Assembly: GCF_002278075.1 (NCBI RefSeq)
Contig: NZ_CP022990.1
Coordinates: forward strand, 2,666,001-2,730,000
Origin: Paraburkholderia aromaticivorans
Lineage (GTDB): Bacteria > Pseudomonadota > Gammaproteobacteria > Burkholderiales > Burkholderiaceae
Reading direction: 5' to 3'
Length of the DNA: 64,000 nt
Shown here: piece after piece, positions 1-8,085 of the stretch
Layout of the letters: each line of letters starts with the position of its first letter
Position numbering within the stretch: position 1 is the first letter of the stretch
Notes under the pieces: generated by a model
Seen by the model: only the letters and a program-made list of their open reading frames with translations
Told to the model about the DNA's origin: nothing
Databases searched by the model: none
Made by a program: the position numbers and the translations under genes

Positions 1-391
1 GCGGCGCGGCAATTACGGCGTGGCGGTGGCTTCGCGGGATGCCGCGGTGGATGCGTACAACCAGAGCGTGGTGAATGCGATGCAGGGCGTCGCGGCGCAG
101 GTCGTGTCGCTGCGTTCGCTCGAACAGCAGCAGGCGTCGATCGAAAACACGCTCGATTCCGCGCGCAAATCGTTTCAGCTCGCCGACGCCGGCTATCGCA
201 GCGGCATCACCGAATTCCTCAATGTGCTGACGGCGCAGGCCGCCCAGTTGCAGCAGGAGGAAAGCCTCGCGGCCGTTCAGGCCAAACGGCTCGATGCATG
301 GGCGCTGCTGATGAAGGAGCTGGGCGGCGGTTTCGGCGCGCCGCCGCCGGATCATGCGCCGCAAGGAGTGGCCGATGCCGGGCGAAATTGA
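1..391 (+). CDS. Outer-membrane efflux factor, C-terminal part (truncated by window edge)
   Basis: The reading frame is open from base 2 to a TGA at 389-391 and gives about 129 residues. It has the look of the C-terminal end of a TolC/NodT-type outer-membrane factor: long amphipathic helix (residues such as QGVAAQVVSLRSLEQQQ), then the typical SFQLADAGYRSGITEFLNVL segment of the second efflux repeat, then a short tail. Such proteins form the trimeric outer-membrane channel of a tripartite pump. It overlaps the DUF1656 gene that follows and precedes an AaeA-like membrane fusion protein, so it is the third component of that pump. The inner-membrane FUSC/AaeB-type component is expected upstream, outside the window; that part is inference. 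Confidence 0.85.
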   Translation, partial: RRGNYGVAVASRDAAVDAYNQSVVNAMQGVAAQVVSLRSLEQQQASIENTLDSARKSFQLADAGYRSGITEFLNVLTAQAAQLQQEESLAAVQAKRLDAWALLMKELGGGFGAPPPDHAPQGVADAGRN

Positions 392-575
392 TCTGTTCTC
401 GTTGCTCGTGCCCGGCCTGTTGCCGATTCTCGCCGCTTGCGCGCTGCTGTTCGCCGTCCTCGACCTGGTGCTGGCGCGGCTTGGCATCTATCGCTACACG
501 TGGCACCCGAGCCTGTTCCGGGTGGCGCTCTTCGCCGCGCTGTTCAGCGGCGCTTCGCTGCTGCTGTGGCGATGA
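375..575 (+). CDS. DUF1656 small inner-membrane protein, AaeX-like
   Basis: A 66-residue protein with two predicted membrane segments (LLVPGLLPILAACALLFAVL and VALFAALFSGASLLLW) separated by the LARLGIYRYTWHPSLF loop that is typical of the DUF1656/AaeX family. I chose the ATG at 375 because an AAGGAG motif (363-368) lies 6 bases upstream; an ATG at 354 in frame would add seven residues and has no such site. The gene overlaps the end of the outer-membrane factor by 17 bases, so the two are translationally coupled. AaeX-type proteins sit in aromatic carboxylate or fusaric-acid efflux operons; their exact role is not known. Confidence 0.88.
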   Translation: MPGEIDLFSLLVPGLLPILAACALLFAVLDLVLARLGIYRYTWHPSLFRVALFAALFSGASLLLWR

Positions 576-644
576 ACGCCGCCGTTTTCCTCTCCCCATG
601 AACCCAGTCGCTTTTCACGCTCACGCTCACGCCAGGTCACCAAG

Positions 645-1604
645 ATGAAAACGCAATCCATCCTGCGCGCACTCTTTACGCTCACGCTGCTCGTGGTGGC
701 GATCGCGTTGGTTCGCATGCTATGGCTCGACTACATGTTCTCGCCGTGGACGCGCGACGGCCGCGTCCGCGCGCAGGTCGTTCAGGTCGCCACCGACGTG
801 TCGGGGCTGGTGAGCGAAGTGCGCGTCAAGGACAACCAGCTGGTGCGCAAGGGCGACATTCTGTTCGTGCTCGACCCGGCCCGCTTCCACTATGCGCTCG
901 CGCAGGCCGACGCCGATCTGCTGCGCGCCCGGGCGCAACTGGCGCAGGCGAAGGCGCGCATGGCGGCGAGCGAATCCGGTTTCGCGATGAAGCGCGCCCA
1001 GGCCGCGCGCCGCGCCAACCTGGCCGGCGACGTGATCTCGGACGAAAGCCGGCTGGATTCGGCCTCGCTCGCCAAACAGTCCGCCGCCGACTATTCCGCC
1101 GACGTCGCCGCCTACGACGCGGCGCAGGCCGCGGTCAAGGCGGCCGTGGTGGCGCAGCAGACGGCCGTGCTGAACCTGACGCGCAGTGAGGTGCGCGCGC
1201 CGTCGGACGGCTTCATCACCAACCTGAACCTGTATCCGGGCGATTTCGCCACGGCCGGCACCGCGCGCATGGCGCTGATCGACTCGCACTCGTTCTGGGT
1301 CTACGGCTACTTCGAAGAAACGAAACTGCCGCAGGTGCAGGTCGGCGATCACGCGGTGGTGCGGCTGATGTCGGGCGGCAAGGACATTCAGGGGCACGTC
1401 GACAGTCTGGCGAGCGGGATTGCCGATCGCGACAACCCGACCAGCAACGGCGATCTGCTGGCGGACGTCAACCCGGTCTTCACATGGGTGCGGCTCGCCC
1501 AACGAGTGCCGGTGCGGATCCACCTCGACCAGATTCCCGCCGGGGTCAAGCTCGCCATGGGCATGACCTGCACGGTCACGCTGCGGCCGCGGACCGGCCA
1601 TTGA
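645..1604 (+). CDS. HlyD-family membrane fusion protein, AaeA-like
   Basis: A 319-residue periplasmic adaptor. It has one N-terminal membrane anchor (residues about 7-28), then the AaeA-type opening with WTRDGRVRAQV and VSGLVSEVRVKDNQ, a lipoyl half-motif, a long alanine-rich helical hairpin (residues about 85-180), a second lipoyl half (VRAPSDGFITNLNLYPGD) and a beta-barrel domain ending in TCTVTLRP. It would link an inner-membrane FUSC-type pump to the outer-membrane factor encoded just upstream. Gene order outer-membrane factor, DUF1656, adaptor matches p-hydroxybenzoate/fusaric-acid type efflux operons. The substrate cannot be read from sequence. Confidence 0.9.
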   Translation: MKTQSILRALFTLTLLVVAIALVRMLWLDYMFSPWTRDGRVRAQVVQVATDVSGLVSEVRVKDNQLVRKGDILFVLDPARFHYALAQADADLLRARAQLAQAKARMAASESGFAMKRAQAARRANLAGDVISDESRLDSASLAKQSAADYSADVAAYDAAQAAVKAAVVAQQTAVLNLTRSEVRAPSDGFITNLNLYPGDFATAGTARMALIDSHSFWVYGYFEETKLPQVQVGDHAVVRLMSGGKDIQGHVDSLASGIADRDNPTSNGDLLADVNPVFTWVRLAQRVPVRIHLDQIPAGVKLAMGMTCTVTLRPRTGH

Positions 1605-1812
1605 TCGCGACGCGATTCGCGCCGGCGCATGGATTCTCGCGGAAACCGCGCGCCGGGCGCGCGTGCTTCGTCACCGTGCGAATTCGAAAACGTCTCGCCG
1701 GTAACCGGTTCACAGTAACGGTCGGCGTGAGCCCGGCAGCCGGCACGTCAGAGGCCGTCGCCGGGCCGCGATTCATCGTTTCCAATCAACGCATCTCGTG
1801 GAGAAAATCATC

Positions 1813-2250
1813 ATGAAGGCAAAGTGGGCACTCGTGTTTCTGGCAGCGTCGGCGTTCGGCGCGGTCTGCCAGCAGGCTAGCGCACAGGTGGCGGGCGCGC
1901 AGCCGATCGGCATCAGCGTCGAACAGGCGGAACTCGTTGTCGAAGGCTGGAGCGTCAAGAAGAGCCTGCTCGGCAAGAGCATCTACAACGACAGCGGCGA
2001 GAAGGTCGGCGTGCTTCACGACATCATCATCGCGCCGGACAACGCCGTATCGTTCGGGATCGTGGCGGCTCATCAGTTCCTCGGCGTGTCCCAGCACGAC
2101 GTGGCGATTCCGATGTCGCAACTGGACTATGTGAACGGCAAGCTCGTCTGGGCTGGCGCCACCCGTGGCGTGGTGAAGGCGCTGCCCACCTTCGTGTATT
2201 CGAAGGTGCGCGCGGTTCCTATCGCCCGCAAGGACTACGGCCACCACTAA
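1813..2250 (+). CDS. Secreted PRC-barrel domain protein
   Basis: A 145-residue protein. The first 25 residues form a Sec signal peptide (MKAKWALVFLAASAFGA, cleavage near ASA-Q). The mature part contains a PRC-barrel-like stretch, with LLGKSIYNDSGEKVGVLHDIIIAPDN followed by beta strands to LVWAGATRG. The ATG at 1813 is preferred to an in-frame GTG at 1798 because GGAG at 1800-1803 then serves as its ribosome site and the signal peptide starts cleanly. PRC barrels are found in photosynthetic reaction centre H subunits and RNA-processing proteins; the function of periplasmic versions like this one is not known. It stands alone between the efflux operon and the sensor kinase. Confidence 0.8.
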   Translation: MKAKWALVFLAASAFGAVCQQASAQVAGAQPIGISVEQAELVVEGWSVKKSLLGKSIYNDSGEKVGVLHDIIIAPDNAVSFGIVAAHQFLGVSQHDVAIPMSQLDYVNGKLVWAGATRGVVKALPTFVYSKVRAVPIARKDYGHH

Positions 2251-2615
2251 GCGGCGAGTGCGCTGCGGCGGCCCCGCCGCGCAGCAACCGCAAGCCGGCC
2301 TCGGCGGCGCCCCAAAACCCCCCGTGTGACGGCGCTTTCCGCCCGAACGCGGGGATCTGTCGCGGCCAGTTTTTTTGGAAGGATTAAGGAAAAATAAGTA
2401 CCGCCATTGACGCGGGCTCGCGCATGATCTATTTCAGATAGAAAGCTACCGCTCGCCGGTAGGTCTGAAAGTCATGTGCGTTGACGGCCAAGCTGGCTGT
2501 CAACCTGACGGGCAGGCTGCCGGTATTCGTCAACGAATGCCCGTTTCGAACGCCATGCACACGCTTCCCCCTTCCGCTGCGCGCCGTTGCCGCGCGGCCC
2601 GTTGAACCGGCCGTC
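2251..2615. other. Intergenic region with a GC hairpin and a weak promoter candidate
   Basis: No gene is supported here. Just after the PRC-barrel gene a GC-rich hairpin (2262-2285, arms GCTGC/GCAGC extended by GGCG/CGCC with a small bulge) may end transcription, although no T-run follows. Further on the sequence becomes AT-rich (2370-2455). A TTGACG hexamer at 2407-2412 could be a -35 element, but the matching -10 (TATTTC, 2430-2435) is poor. An in-frame TTG at 2481 could extend the sensor kinase upstream by 45 residues, but those residues look non-coding. Confidence 0.35.
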
Positions 2616-4439
2616 ATGAAGGCGTGCCGCCGCGCTCTCCCCACGGTGCCGCTCGACGCCAATGTCGTGTCGATGCTGGCCGGCGCCATCGCGCTCGTCG
2701 TGTTCATCATCGACGCGCTGACGCCGCTCGATATCGCGATCGCCGTCTTCTACGTCGTGGTCGTGCTGCTGGTCGCTTCGACCGGCAACCGCTCGTCCAC
2801 GGTCGCGGCCGCCTGGGGTTGCGTCGTGCTGACGCTGCTGGGTTTCGTGATGTCGCACGACGAAGCCTACTCGAGCGGCGCGGCCGCGCGCTGCGCGGTG
2901 AGTCTGCTGGCGATCGCCACCACGTCGATGCTGGCGTTGAGAAACCAGGCCGCCACCACGACGTTGCGCGAGCAGCTGGAACTGCTCAACCTCGCGCACG
3001 ACGCGATCGTCGTGCACGACATGAACGATCGCATCACCTTCTGGAACCACGGCGCCCAGGCGCTGTACGGCTGGACCGCGCAGCAGGCGCTCGGACAGTC
3101 GCTGCAGGACATGACGCAGACGGTCTTTCCGGTCCCCTACGACGAGGTTCGCGCCGAGCTGCTGCGCACGAACCGCTGGCATGGCGAGCTGACGCGCGTG
3201 CGGCAGGACGGCAGTGCCGTCGTGATTTCCAGCCGCGCGGCGCTGTGGCGCGACGAGAAGGGCAACCCGCGCGCAGTGCTCGCGACCAACAACGACATCA
3301 CCGGGCGCAAGCAGGCGGAGCAGGCGCTCGAGCGCAGCGAGGCGTTCCTGCGCGACGCGCAACGGCTGAGCAGCACGGGCAGCATCGCCGTGCGCTTTCC
3401 GGATGGCGAAATGTGGTGGTCCGACGAGGCCTACCGCATTTTCGACTACCCGCGCGATACCGTGCCGTCGATCGACGCAGTGCTCGCGCGCACGCATCCC
3501 GACGATCTCGCGCTGGTGCGTGGCGTATTCGGACAGGCCGCCGGCGGCGAAACGCTGGTCGATATCGAGCATCGGCTTTCGATGCCGGACGGCAGCGTCA
3601 AGTACGTCCATTACGTCGCCCGCCTCGCGACCCGGCAGTCGGGCCACCGCGAGTATGTCGGCGCGCTGATGGATATCACCGGGACCCGGCGCGCCCAGGA
3701 AGCGCTCGCCCGTTCCAACGACGAACTCGCTCACGCGACGCGGATCACCATGCTCGGCGAGTTGGCCGCCTCCATCGCGCACGAGGTCACGCAGCCCATC
3801 GCGGCGATCGTGACATCCGGCGGCGCGGCGTTGCGCTGGCTGAACCGTCCGACGCCGGAAATCAGCGAAACTGCGCAGTCCATCGCGCAGATGATCCGCG
3901 ACGCGAAACGCGCGGACGAGGTGATCCAGCGAATCCGCGCGATGGCGAGAAAGCGCGACCGTCTGCCCGCGCCGGTAGATCTGAACGGGATGGTGGGCGA
4001 GTCGATCGAACTGGTGCGGCGCGAACTGGAGCGTCATCGCATCGACTTGCGCGTCGAGCTCGCGGAGCCGTCGCTGACCGCTTACTGTGATCGCGTGCAA
4101 CTGCAGCAGGTGCTGATCAACCTGATCATGAACGCGGTCCAGGCCATGGCGGAGGTGGCCGGGCCGCGCACGCTGCTGATCGCCGCGCGCCGCCTCGACG
4201 GCGAAGAAGCCCAGGTGATCGTGCAGGACTCGGGCACGGGCATCAGCGACGAACACGCCGGGCGTTTGTTCAACACATTCTTTACGACCAGGGACGACGG
4301 CATGGGTATGGGACTGTCGATCTGCCGTTCGATCGTCGAAGCACACGGCGGCCGCATCTGGGCCGAGTCACCGCCAACCGGCGGCGCGGTGCTGAAGTTC
4401 GTCCTGCCCGTCGACGAAGGGAGAAGTCATGAGCAGTGA
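2616..4439 (+). CDS. Membrane-bound PAS sensor histidine kinase, FixL-like
   Basis: From the ATG at 2616 this is a 607-residue sensor. Residues about 14-105 hold three to four membrane segments. Two PAS domains follow: the first has ILFWNHGAQALYGW-like features (ITFWNHGAQALYGWT), the second WWSDEAYRIFDYP with a PAC tail. The kinase core has the FixL-type dimerisation box with phospho-acceptor His389 in IAHEVTQPIAA, then an HATPase domain with NLIMNAVQAM, DSGTGIS and GMGMGLSICRSIVEAHGG. It overlaps the response regulator gene by 11 bases, so the two form a cognate pair. The PAS signal is unknown; I see no haem-binding His pattern I could defend, so oxygen sensing is not claimed. Confidence 0.9.
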   Translation: MKACRRALPTVPLDANVVSMLAGAIALVVFIIDALTPLDIAIAVFYVVVVLLVASTGNRSSTVAAAWGCVVLTLLGFVMSHDEAYSSGAAARCAVSLLAIATTSMLALRNQAATTTLREQLELLNLAHDAIVVHDMNDRITFWNHGAQALYGWTAQQALGQSLQDMTQTVFPVPYDEVRAELLRTNRWHGELTRVRQDGSAVVISSRAALWRDEKGNPRAVLATNNDITGRKQAEQALERSEAFLRDAQRLSSTGSIAVRFPDGEMWWSDEAYRIFDYPRDTVPSIDAVLARTHPDDLALVRGVFGQAAGGETLVDIEHRLSMPDGSVKYVHYVARLATRQSGHREYVGALMDITGTRRAQEALARSNDELAHATRITMLGELAASIAHEVTQPIAAIVTSGGAALRWLNRPTPEISETAQSIAQMIRDAKRADEVIQRIRAMARKRDRLPAPVDLNGMVGESIELVRRELERHRIDLRVELAEPSLTAYCDRVQLQQVLINLIMNAVQAMAEVAGPRTLLIAARRLDGEEAQVIVQDSGTGISDEHAGRLFNTFFTTRDDGMGMGLSICRSIVEAHGGRIWAESPPTGGAVLKFVLPVDEGRSHEQ

Positions 4440-5127
4440 TGCGCACGGCGATGCGAGCGCCGACACCGGCAGTCATGCAATCAGCGCCACGGTGTACGTC
4501 GTGGACGACGACGAGTCGATGCGCGATGCCGTCAGGAATCTGCTGCGCTCGGTTGGTCTGAACGTGGAAACCTTCGGCTCCGCGCAGGAGTTTCTCGCTT
4601 TCGACATGCCCGACGTGCCGAGCTGTCTGATCCTCGACGTGCGCCTCAAAGGACAAAGCGGCCTCGCGGTGCAGGAGCAGATCGCCGCGAGCGAACTCGG
4701 TCTGCCGATCGTCTTCATGACCGCGCACGGCGACATAGCGATGACGGTCAAGGCAATGAAGGCCGGCGCCAAGGACTTTCTGGCCAAACCGTTTCGCGAT
4801 CAGGACATGCTCGACGCCGTCGCGCACGCGCTGGCGAGCGACGAGGAGCGCCGCGCGGCCAACCGCTCCGTGGCGGACCTGCGCCGGTGCTATGAATCGT
4901 TGACTTCGCGCGAGCGCGAAGTCATGGCATTTGTCGCCGCCGGTCTGATGAACAAACAGATTGCCGGCGAGCTGAATCTGAGTGAAATCACCGTCAAGAT
5001 TCATCGCGGTCAGGCCATGCGCAAGATGGGCGCGCGCTCGCTTGCCGATTTCGTGCTGAAGGCCGAGGCGCTCGGCATCAAGGCGCCGCAAGGCATGGCA
5101 ACGCCGGCGCGCGGTTTGCGCGGTTGA
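4429..5127 (+). CDS. FixJ/NarL-type response regulator
   Basis: A 232-residue regulator with an N-terminal receiver domain and a C-terminal LuxR-type helix-turn-helix. The acidic pocket is VDDDES, the phospho-acceptor is Asp70 (CLILDVRLKG), the switch Thr lies in FMTAHGD and the conserved Lys is Lys120 (FLAKPF). The DNA-binding part begins LTSREREVMAFVAAGLMNKQIAGEL, the form seen in FixJ and TodT regulators. It overlaps the upstream sensor kinase and has a GGGAGA ribosome site inside that gene, so it is the likely partner of that kinase. About 20 extra residues precede the receiver domain. Targets are unknown; the AraC regulator and DUF3331 gene downstream are candidates by proximity only. 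Confidence 0.92.
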   Translation: MSSDAHGDASADTGSHAISATVYVVDDDESMRDAVRNLLRSVGLNVETFGSAQEFLAFDMPDVPSCLILDVRLKGQSGLAVQEQIAASELGLPIVFMTAHGDIAMTVKAMKAGAKDFLAKPFRDQDMLDAVAHALASDEERRAANRSVADLRRCYESLTSREREVMAFVAAGLMNKQIAGELNLSEITVKIHRGQAMRKMGARSLADFVLKAEALGIKAPQGMATPARGLRG

Positions 5128-5458
5128 GCGCGGCCGCGCAGTTCGTGTGTAGGGTCCGCGCGCCTCGAGGCTGGCGAACTCATACGCAGGTATAGGTAAT
5201 TCACCGCTTCTGTTCAAGGAAGCGCGGCAGTCCCACCCATTCCGACACGCTCCGGCGCTTGCTCCCGCCAGGCGCGGCGTAGCGCTGCGCGTGCGGTTCG
5301 CGGCACGACTAAACCTGGATATGAAACGACCCAACCATTGGTCATTTCAGACAACCGTATGTAGGGCTAGTTGGGCCAATCGCCGTGCGATACCTTGGAG
5401 TCCATGCAGCGCCGCTCTTACCCGGCCCTGTCTTAACACTTACTCGGATGACCAGATC
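5128..5458. other. Intergenic region, nothing clear
   Basis: Between the FixJ-type regulator and the AraC gene. I see a short GCCTCGAGGC palindrome (5163-5172) and moderately AT-rich sequence at 5185-5200 and 5315-5350 that could hold a promoter. I see no terminator with a T-run and no convincing ORF. The open frame that runs into the AraC gene from 5291 has unusual composition and is not treated as coding. Confidence 0.4.
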
Positions 5459-6415
5459 ATGATCAGTTCGTCGACGTCGTATCCCGAACCCGCAGCGGAC
5501 GTCGTCCGGAAGACGCTGGTGAGCCGGATCGGCACGGAGAATCAATGGCGCTGTCCGGTGGATGAGGATGCCGGTGCGCGCCAGCGCGGCAACATCCTCG
5601 TGTCGCGTTGGACGCGCAACGACACGCAGGCGCTCGAGGTCGTCAATCCGGGCAGCGCGGCGCATCATTGCATCGCGATGAATCTCAAATGCACGTCGCT
5701 GACGTTCTCCCATGCCGGGCGCACGCTCGTGCGCGGCAGAGTGACCGCGGGCGCATTGCAGATCACCGCACCGGGCGTGGCATGCCGCGCCACGTTCGAG
5801 TCGCCCGGCGACGTGCTGCACCTGTTCGTTTCGCAACAGGTGCTGGGCGAATGTTTCGAGGACACGTTCGGCCGGCCGCATGCCGGCGACATCCGCATCG
5901 ACGATCCGCGGCTCGTGCGCGATCCCGCGCTCGAACGTCTTGGCCAGGCGCTGGCCGTGTCGCAATCCGACGACGCCGCGCTCGGCAAGGTTTTCACCGA
6001 CAGCGTGAGCCTCGCAATCGTGTCGCGCGTGATCGCACGGCATTTCACCGTGAGCGAGCGGCAGACGCGCGAGGCGAGTGCGTTGCCGGCGTGGCGGTTG
6101 AGCCGCGCGGTCGAATTCGTCGAAGCCCATCTTGCCGAGCCGATCGGACTCGCCGATATCGCCAACAGCACGGGGCTGACCCGCATGCATTTCGCCTCGC
6201 AGTTTCGTCGCGCGACCGGCATGCGTCCGCACGAATACCTGTTGCGTCGCCGGATCGACCATGCCCAGAAACTCTTGCGCGAGACGAAATACAACGTGCT
6301 CGACGTCGCATTGAGTTGCGGCTTCCGTTCGCAGGCTCACTTTACGACGGTGTTCAAGCGCATCGTGGGCGACACGCCCTATTGCTGGCGGACCAAAGCG
6401 AATGTCGATCGGTAA
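5459..6415 (+). CDS. AraC-family transcriptional regulator
   Basis: A 318-residue regulator. The N-terminal two thirds resemble the AraC_binding_2 type sensor domain found in FeaR/XylS-like proteins (cupin-like strands around TLVRGRVTAGALQITAPG). The C-terminal 100 residues hold the double helix-turn-helix: first recognition region GLADIANSTGLTRMHFASQFR, linker RRIDHAQKLLRETKYNVLDVALSCGF, then RSQAHFTTVFKRIVGDTP. The ATG at 5459 is favoured because upstream residues in the longer frame are not protein-like; no strong ribosome site is visible. The stop is followed about 100 bases later by the DUF3331 gene on the same strand. Target and inducer are unknown. Confidence 0.85.
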   Translation: MISSSTSYPEPAADVVRKTLVSRIGTENQWRCPVDEDAGARQRGNILVSRWTRNDTQALEVVNPGSAAHHCIAMNLKCTSLTFSHAGRTLVRGRVTAGALQITAPGVACRATFESPGDVLHLFVSQQVLGECFEDTFGRPHAGDIRIDDPRLVRDPALERLGQALAVSQSDDAALGKVFTDSVSLAIVSRVIARHFTVSERQTREASALPAWRLSRAVEFVEAHLAEPIGLADIANSTGLTRMHFASQFRRATGMRPHEYLLRRRIDHAQKLLRETKYNVLDVALSCGFRSQAHFTTVFKRIVGDTPYCWRTKANVDR

Positions 6416-6520
6416 GCGCGATCACGCCTTTCTGGAACTGAGCGAGACACGGCAGCCCCGGCAGTGGCCGGCGGGACCGTCTCGATGATCGATGCGTTTA
6501 TCTGAAAGAGGAGTGCCATC

Positions 6521-6934
6521 ATGCTGATGAAAGCGAGTTTTACCGACCCGTGGCTGCAGACCCTCGGGTTGCTGTCCGCCCTGTCCGGCAATAGCGACGC
6601 GGTTGCCGTCGACGTGGCCGCGGTCGCGGCTTGCAGCGGGCGCAACGAGGCGCACCTGCCGGTGATGGGAGAGCGGTTCGAGGTTCAGGTGCTGGTGATC
6701 GACCGGCCGTCGCAAACCACGGCCACGGTGGTGTGGCGCGACGCGACGCATTGCTCGTACGGTGATCAGGTCTGGCACGCGAGCCGTGCGCGGGTGGCCG
6801 GCGTTTGTGCGATGAGCGGGCGGGCTATCCGGCCCGGCGATGCGATCTATAAACCCAGGCCTTGCAAGCCGGCGCCGCTCAATGCCGGAGCGATGATTCT
6901 GCAGCGTGTGGTCAATGAGGCGGTGCTGGATTGA
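6521..6934 (+). CDS. DUF3331 domain protein
   Basis: A 137-residue protein that I assign to DUF3331, a family I know mainly from Burkholderiaceae. Supporting features are the central ATVVWRDATHCSYGDQVW block and the C-terminal VCAMSGRAIRPGDAIYKPR followed by APLNAGAMI. No signal peptide or membrane helix is seen, so it is probably cytoplasmic. A strong ribosome site (GAGGAG, 6508-6513) precedes the ATG. The gene stands alone after the AraC regulator and is followed by a strong terminator at 6966-6998. Function of the family is not known to me; the paired Cys and Gly-Asp pattern could suggest a small SET-like or zinc-binding fold, but that is speculation. Confidence 0.75.
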   Translation: MLMKASFTDPWLQTLGLLSALSGNSDAVAVDVAAVAACSGRNEAHLPVMGERFEVQVLVIDRPSQTTATVVWRDATHCSYGDQVWHASRARVAGVCAMSGRAIRPGDAIYKPRPCKPAPLNAGAMILQRVVNEAVLD

Positions 6935-6965
6935 TCGAGGTTTTTATGCGGCAGGGAGAGAAACA

Positions 6966-6998
6966 AAAAAAGGCGCGAATTTGATTCGCGCCTTTTTT
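6966..6998. terminator. Bidirectional intrinsic terminator
   Basis: A perfect hairpin with arms GGCGCGAAT (6972-6980) and ATTCGCGCC (6984-6992), a TTG loop, a run of seven A before the left arm and six T after the right arm. It lies between the DUF3331 gene (plus) and cydB (minus), so it can stop transcription from both sides. Confidence 0.95.
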
Positions 6999-7070
6999 GT
7001 TGGCTCTGGAGCGCAGGGCGTAGAGGAGATTCACAGCACCGCCCCGGCCGTCCTCGCGAAGGCCGCCGCG

Positions 7071-8060
7071 TCATTCGCCGGCACGTGCCTCGCCGATCAC
7101 CTTCCCGCGGAAAATATAGTACTGGTAGAGGTTATATCCGATCATCACCGGGAAGATCAGCCCGATTCCGATCAGCATGAACACCAGCGTGGAGGTATCG
7201 GACGCCGCCTCGACGATCCCCAGCTTGCCCGGCACGAAATCCGGGAACAGGCTGACGGCCAGCCCGACGAACGACAGCACGAACAATGCGACCGCCCCGC
7301 GAAACGGCCCGCGCATACTCCCGAGATACAGCGACCCCATGATGTAAGCGAAGGCCAGAGCAGAGGCTACGCCGAGCGCGGCCAGCACATGGAACACCCC
7401 GTGCTCGGTCCACCGATCATGCCCCACCTCGCTGACGAACCACGTCGCCGCGGTCAGCACGACAGCCGCCGCCACCGTGACGAACGCGCTCAGCAGCGCG
7501 AGGCGGCGCGACCATTGCTCGATGGAACCCACGGTCTTCTTCACGAGATAGGTGGAGCCGAGCAGCGTATAACCCGCCACGACGCCGATAGCGGACACGG
7601 CGATGAACACGCCGCTCGTCTCTCCCGGAATCAACCCGGTGATCACCTTGCCGAGTATCACGCCCTGGGCGAGCGCGGCCACCAGGCTGCCGATGCCGAA
7701 CACCTTGTCCCAGGCCGGGCCGTGCGACACGCTGTGACGAAATTCGATGGCGGCGCCACGCATGATCAAACCGGCAATCAGCAGCATCACCGGCAAATAC
7801 AGGTCCTCCAGAAGCAGCGCATACGCCGCCGGGAAGGCGCCGAACAGCGCGCCGCCCAGCACGACGAGCCACGTTTCGTTGGCGTCCCAGACGTGGCCGA
7901 TGGTCTGCACCATCACGTCGTGATCCTCGCGGCGTTTGCGCAGCAGGCTGAGTATGCCGACGCCGAGATCGAAGCCGTCGGTGACGACATAGAACACCAG
8001 CATCAGGCCGATCAGGCCGAACCAGGTGATGGCGAGCATCGTGTGAGTGGAGTGGTCCAT
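7071..8060 (-). CDS. cydB: Cytochrome bd-type quinol oxidase subunit II
   Basis: A 329-residue, highly hydrophobic protein with eight to nine predicted membrane helices. It opens with TWFGLIGLMLVFYVVTDGFDLGVGIL, the standard CydB/CioB start, followed by GHVWDANETWLVVLGGALFGAFP, the most conserved stretch of the subunit. CydB pairs with CydA to form the membrane quinol:oxygen oxidoreductase that reduces oxygen to water without pumping protons. The start has an AAGGAAA ribosome site. It follows cydA by 25 bases in the same operon. With the CIO-type subunit I next to it, CioB would be an equally valid name. Confidence 0.95.
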   Translation of the reverse strand: MDHSTHTMLAITWFGLIGLMLVFYVVTDGFDLGVGILSLLRKRREDHDVMVQTIGHVWDANETWLVVLGGALFGAFPAAYALLLEDLYLPVMLLIAGLIMRGAAIEFRHSVSHGPAWDKVFGIGSLVAALAQGVILGKVITGLIPGETSGVFIAVSAIGVVAGYTLLGSTYLVKKTVGSIEQWSRRLALLSAFVTVAAAVVLTAATWFVSEVGHDRWTEHGVFHVLAALGVASALAFAYIMGSLYLGSMRGPFRGAVALFVLSFVGLAVSLFPDFVPGKLGIVEAASDTSTLVFMLIGIGLIFPVMIGYNLYQYYIFRGKVIGEARAGE

Positions 8061-8085
8061 GAGATTTCCTTGCGACGCGAATGGA

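Noticed and set aside
2481..2615. Upstream extension of the sensor kinase from a TTG
   Set aside because: The 45 extra residues have no domain or signal features and no ribosome site; the ATG at 2616 precedes the membrane segments directly.
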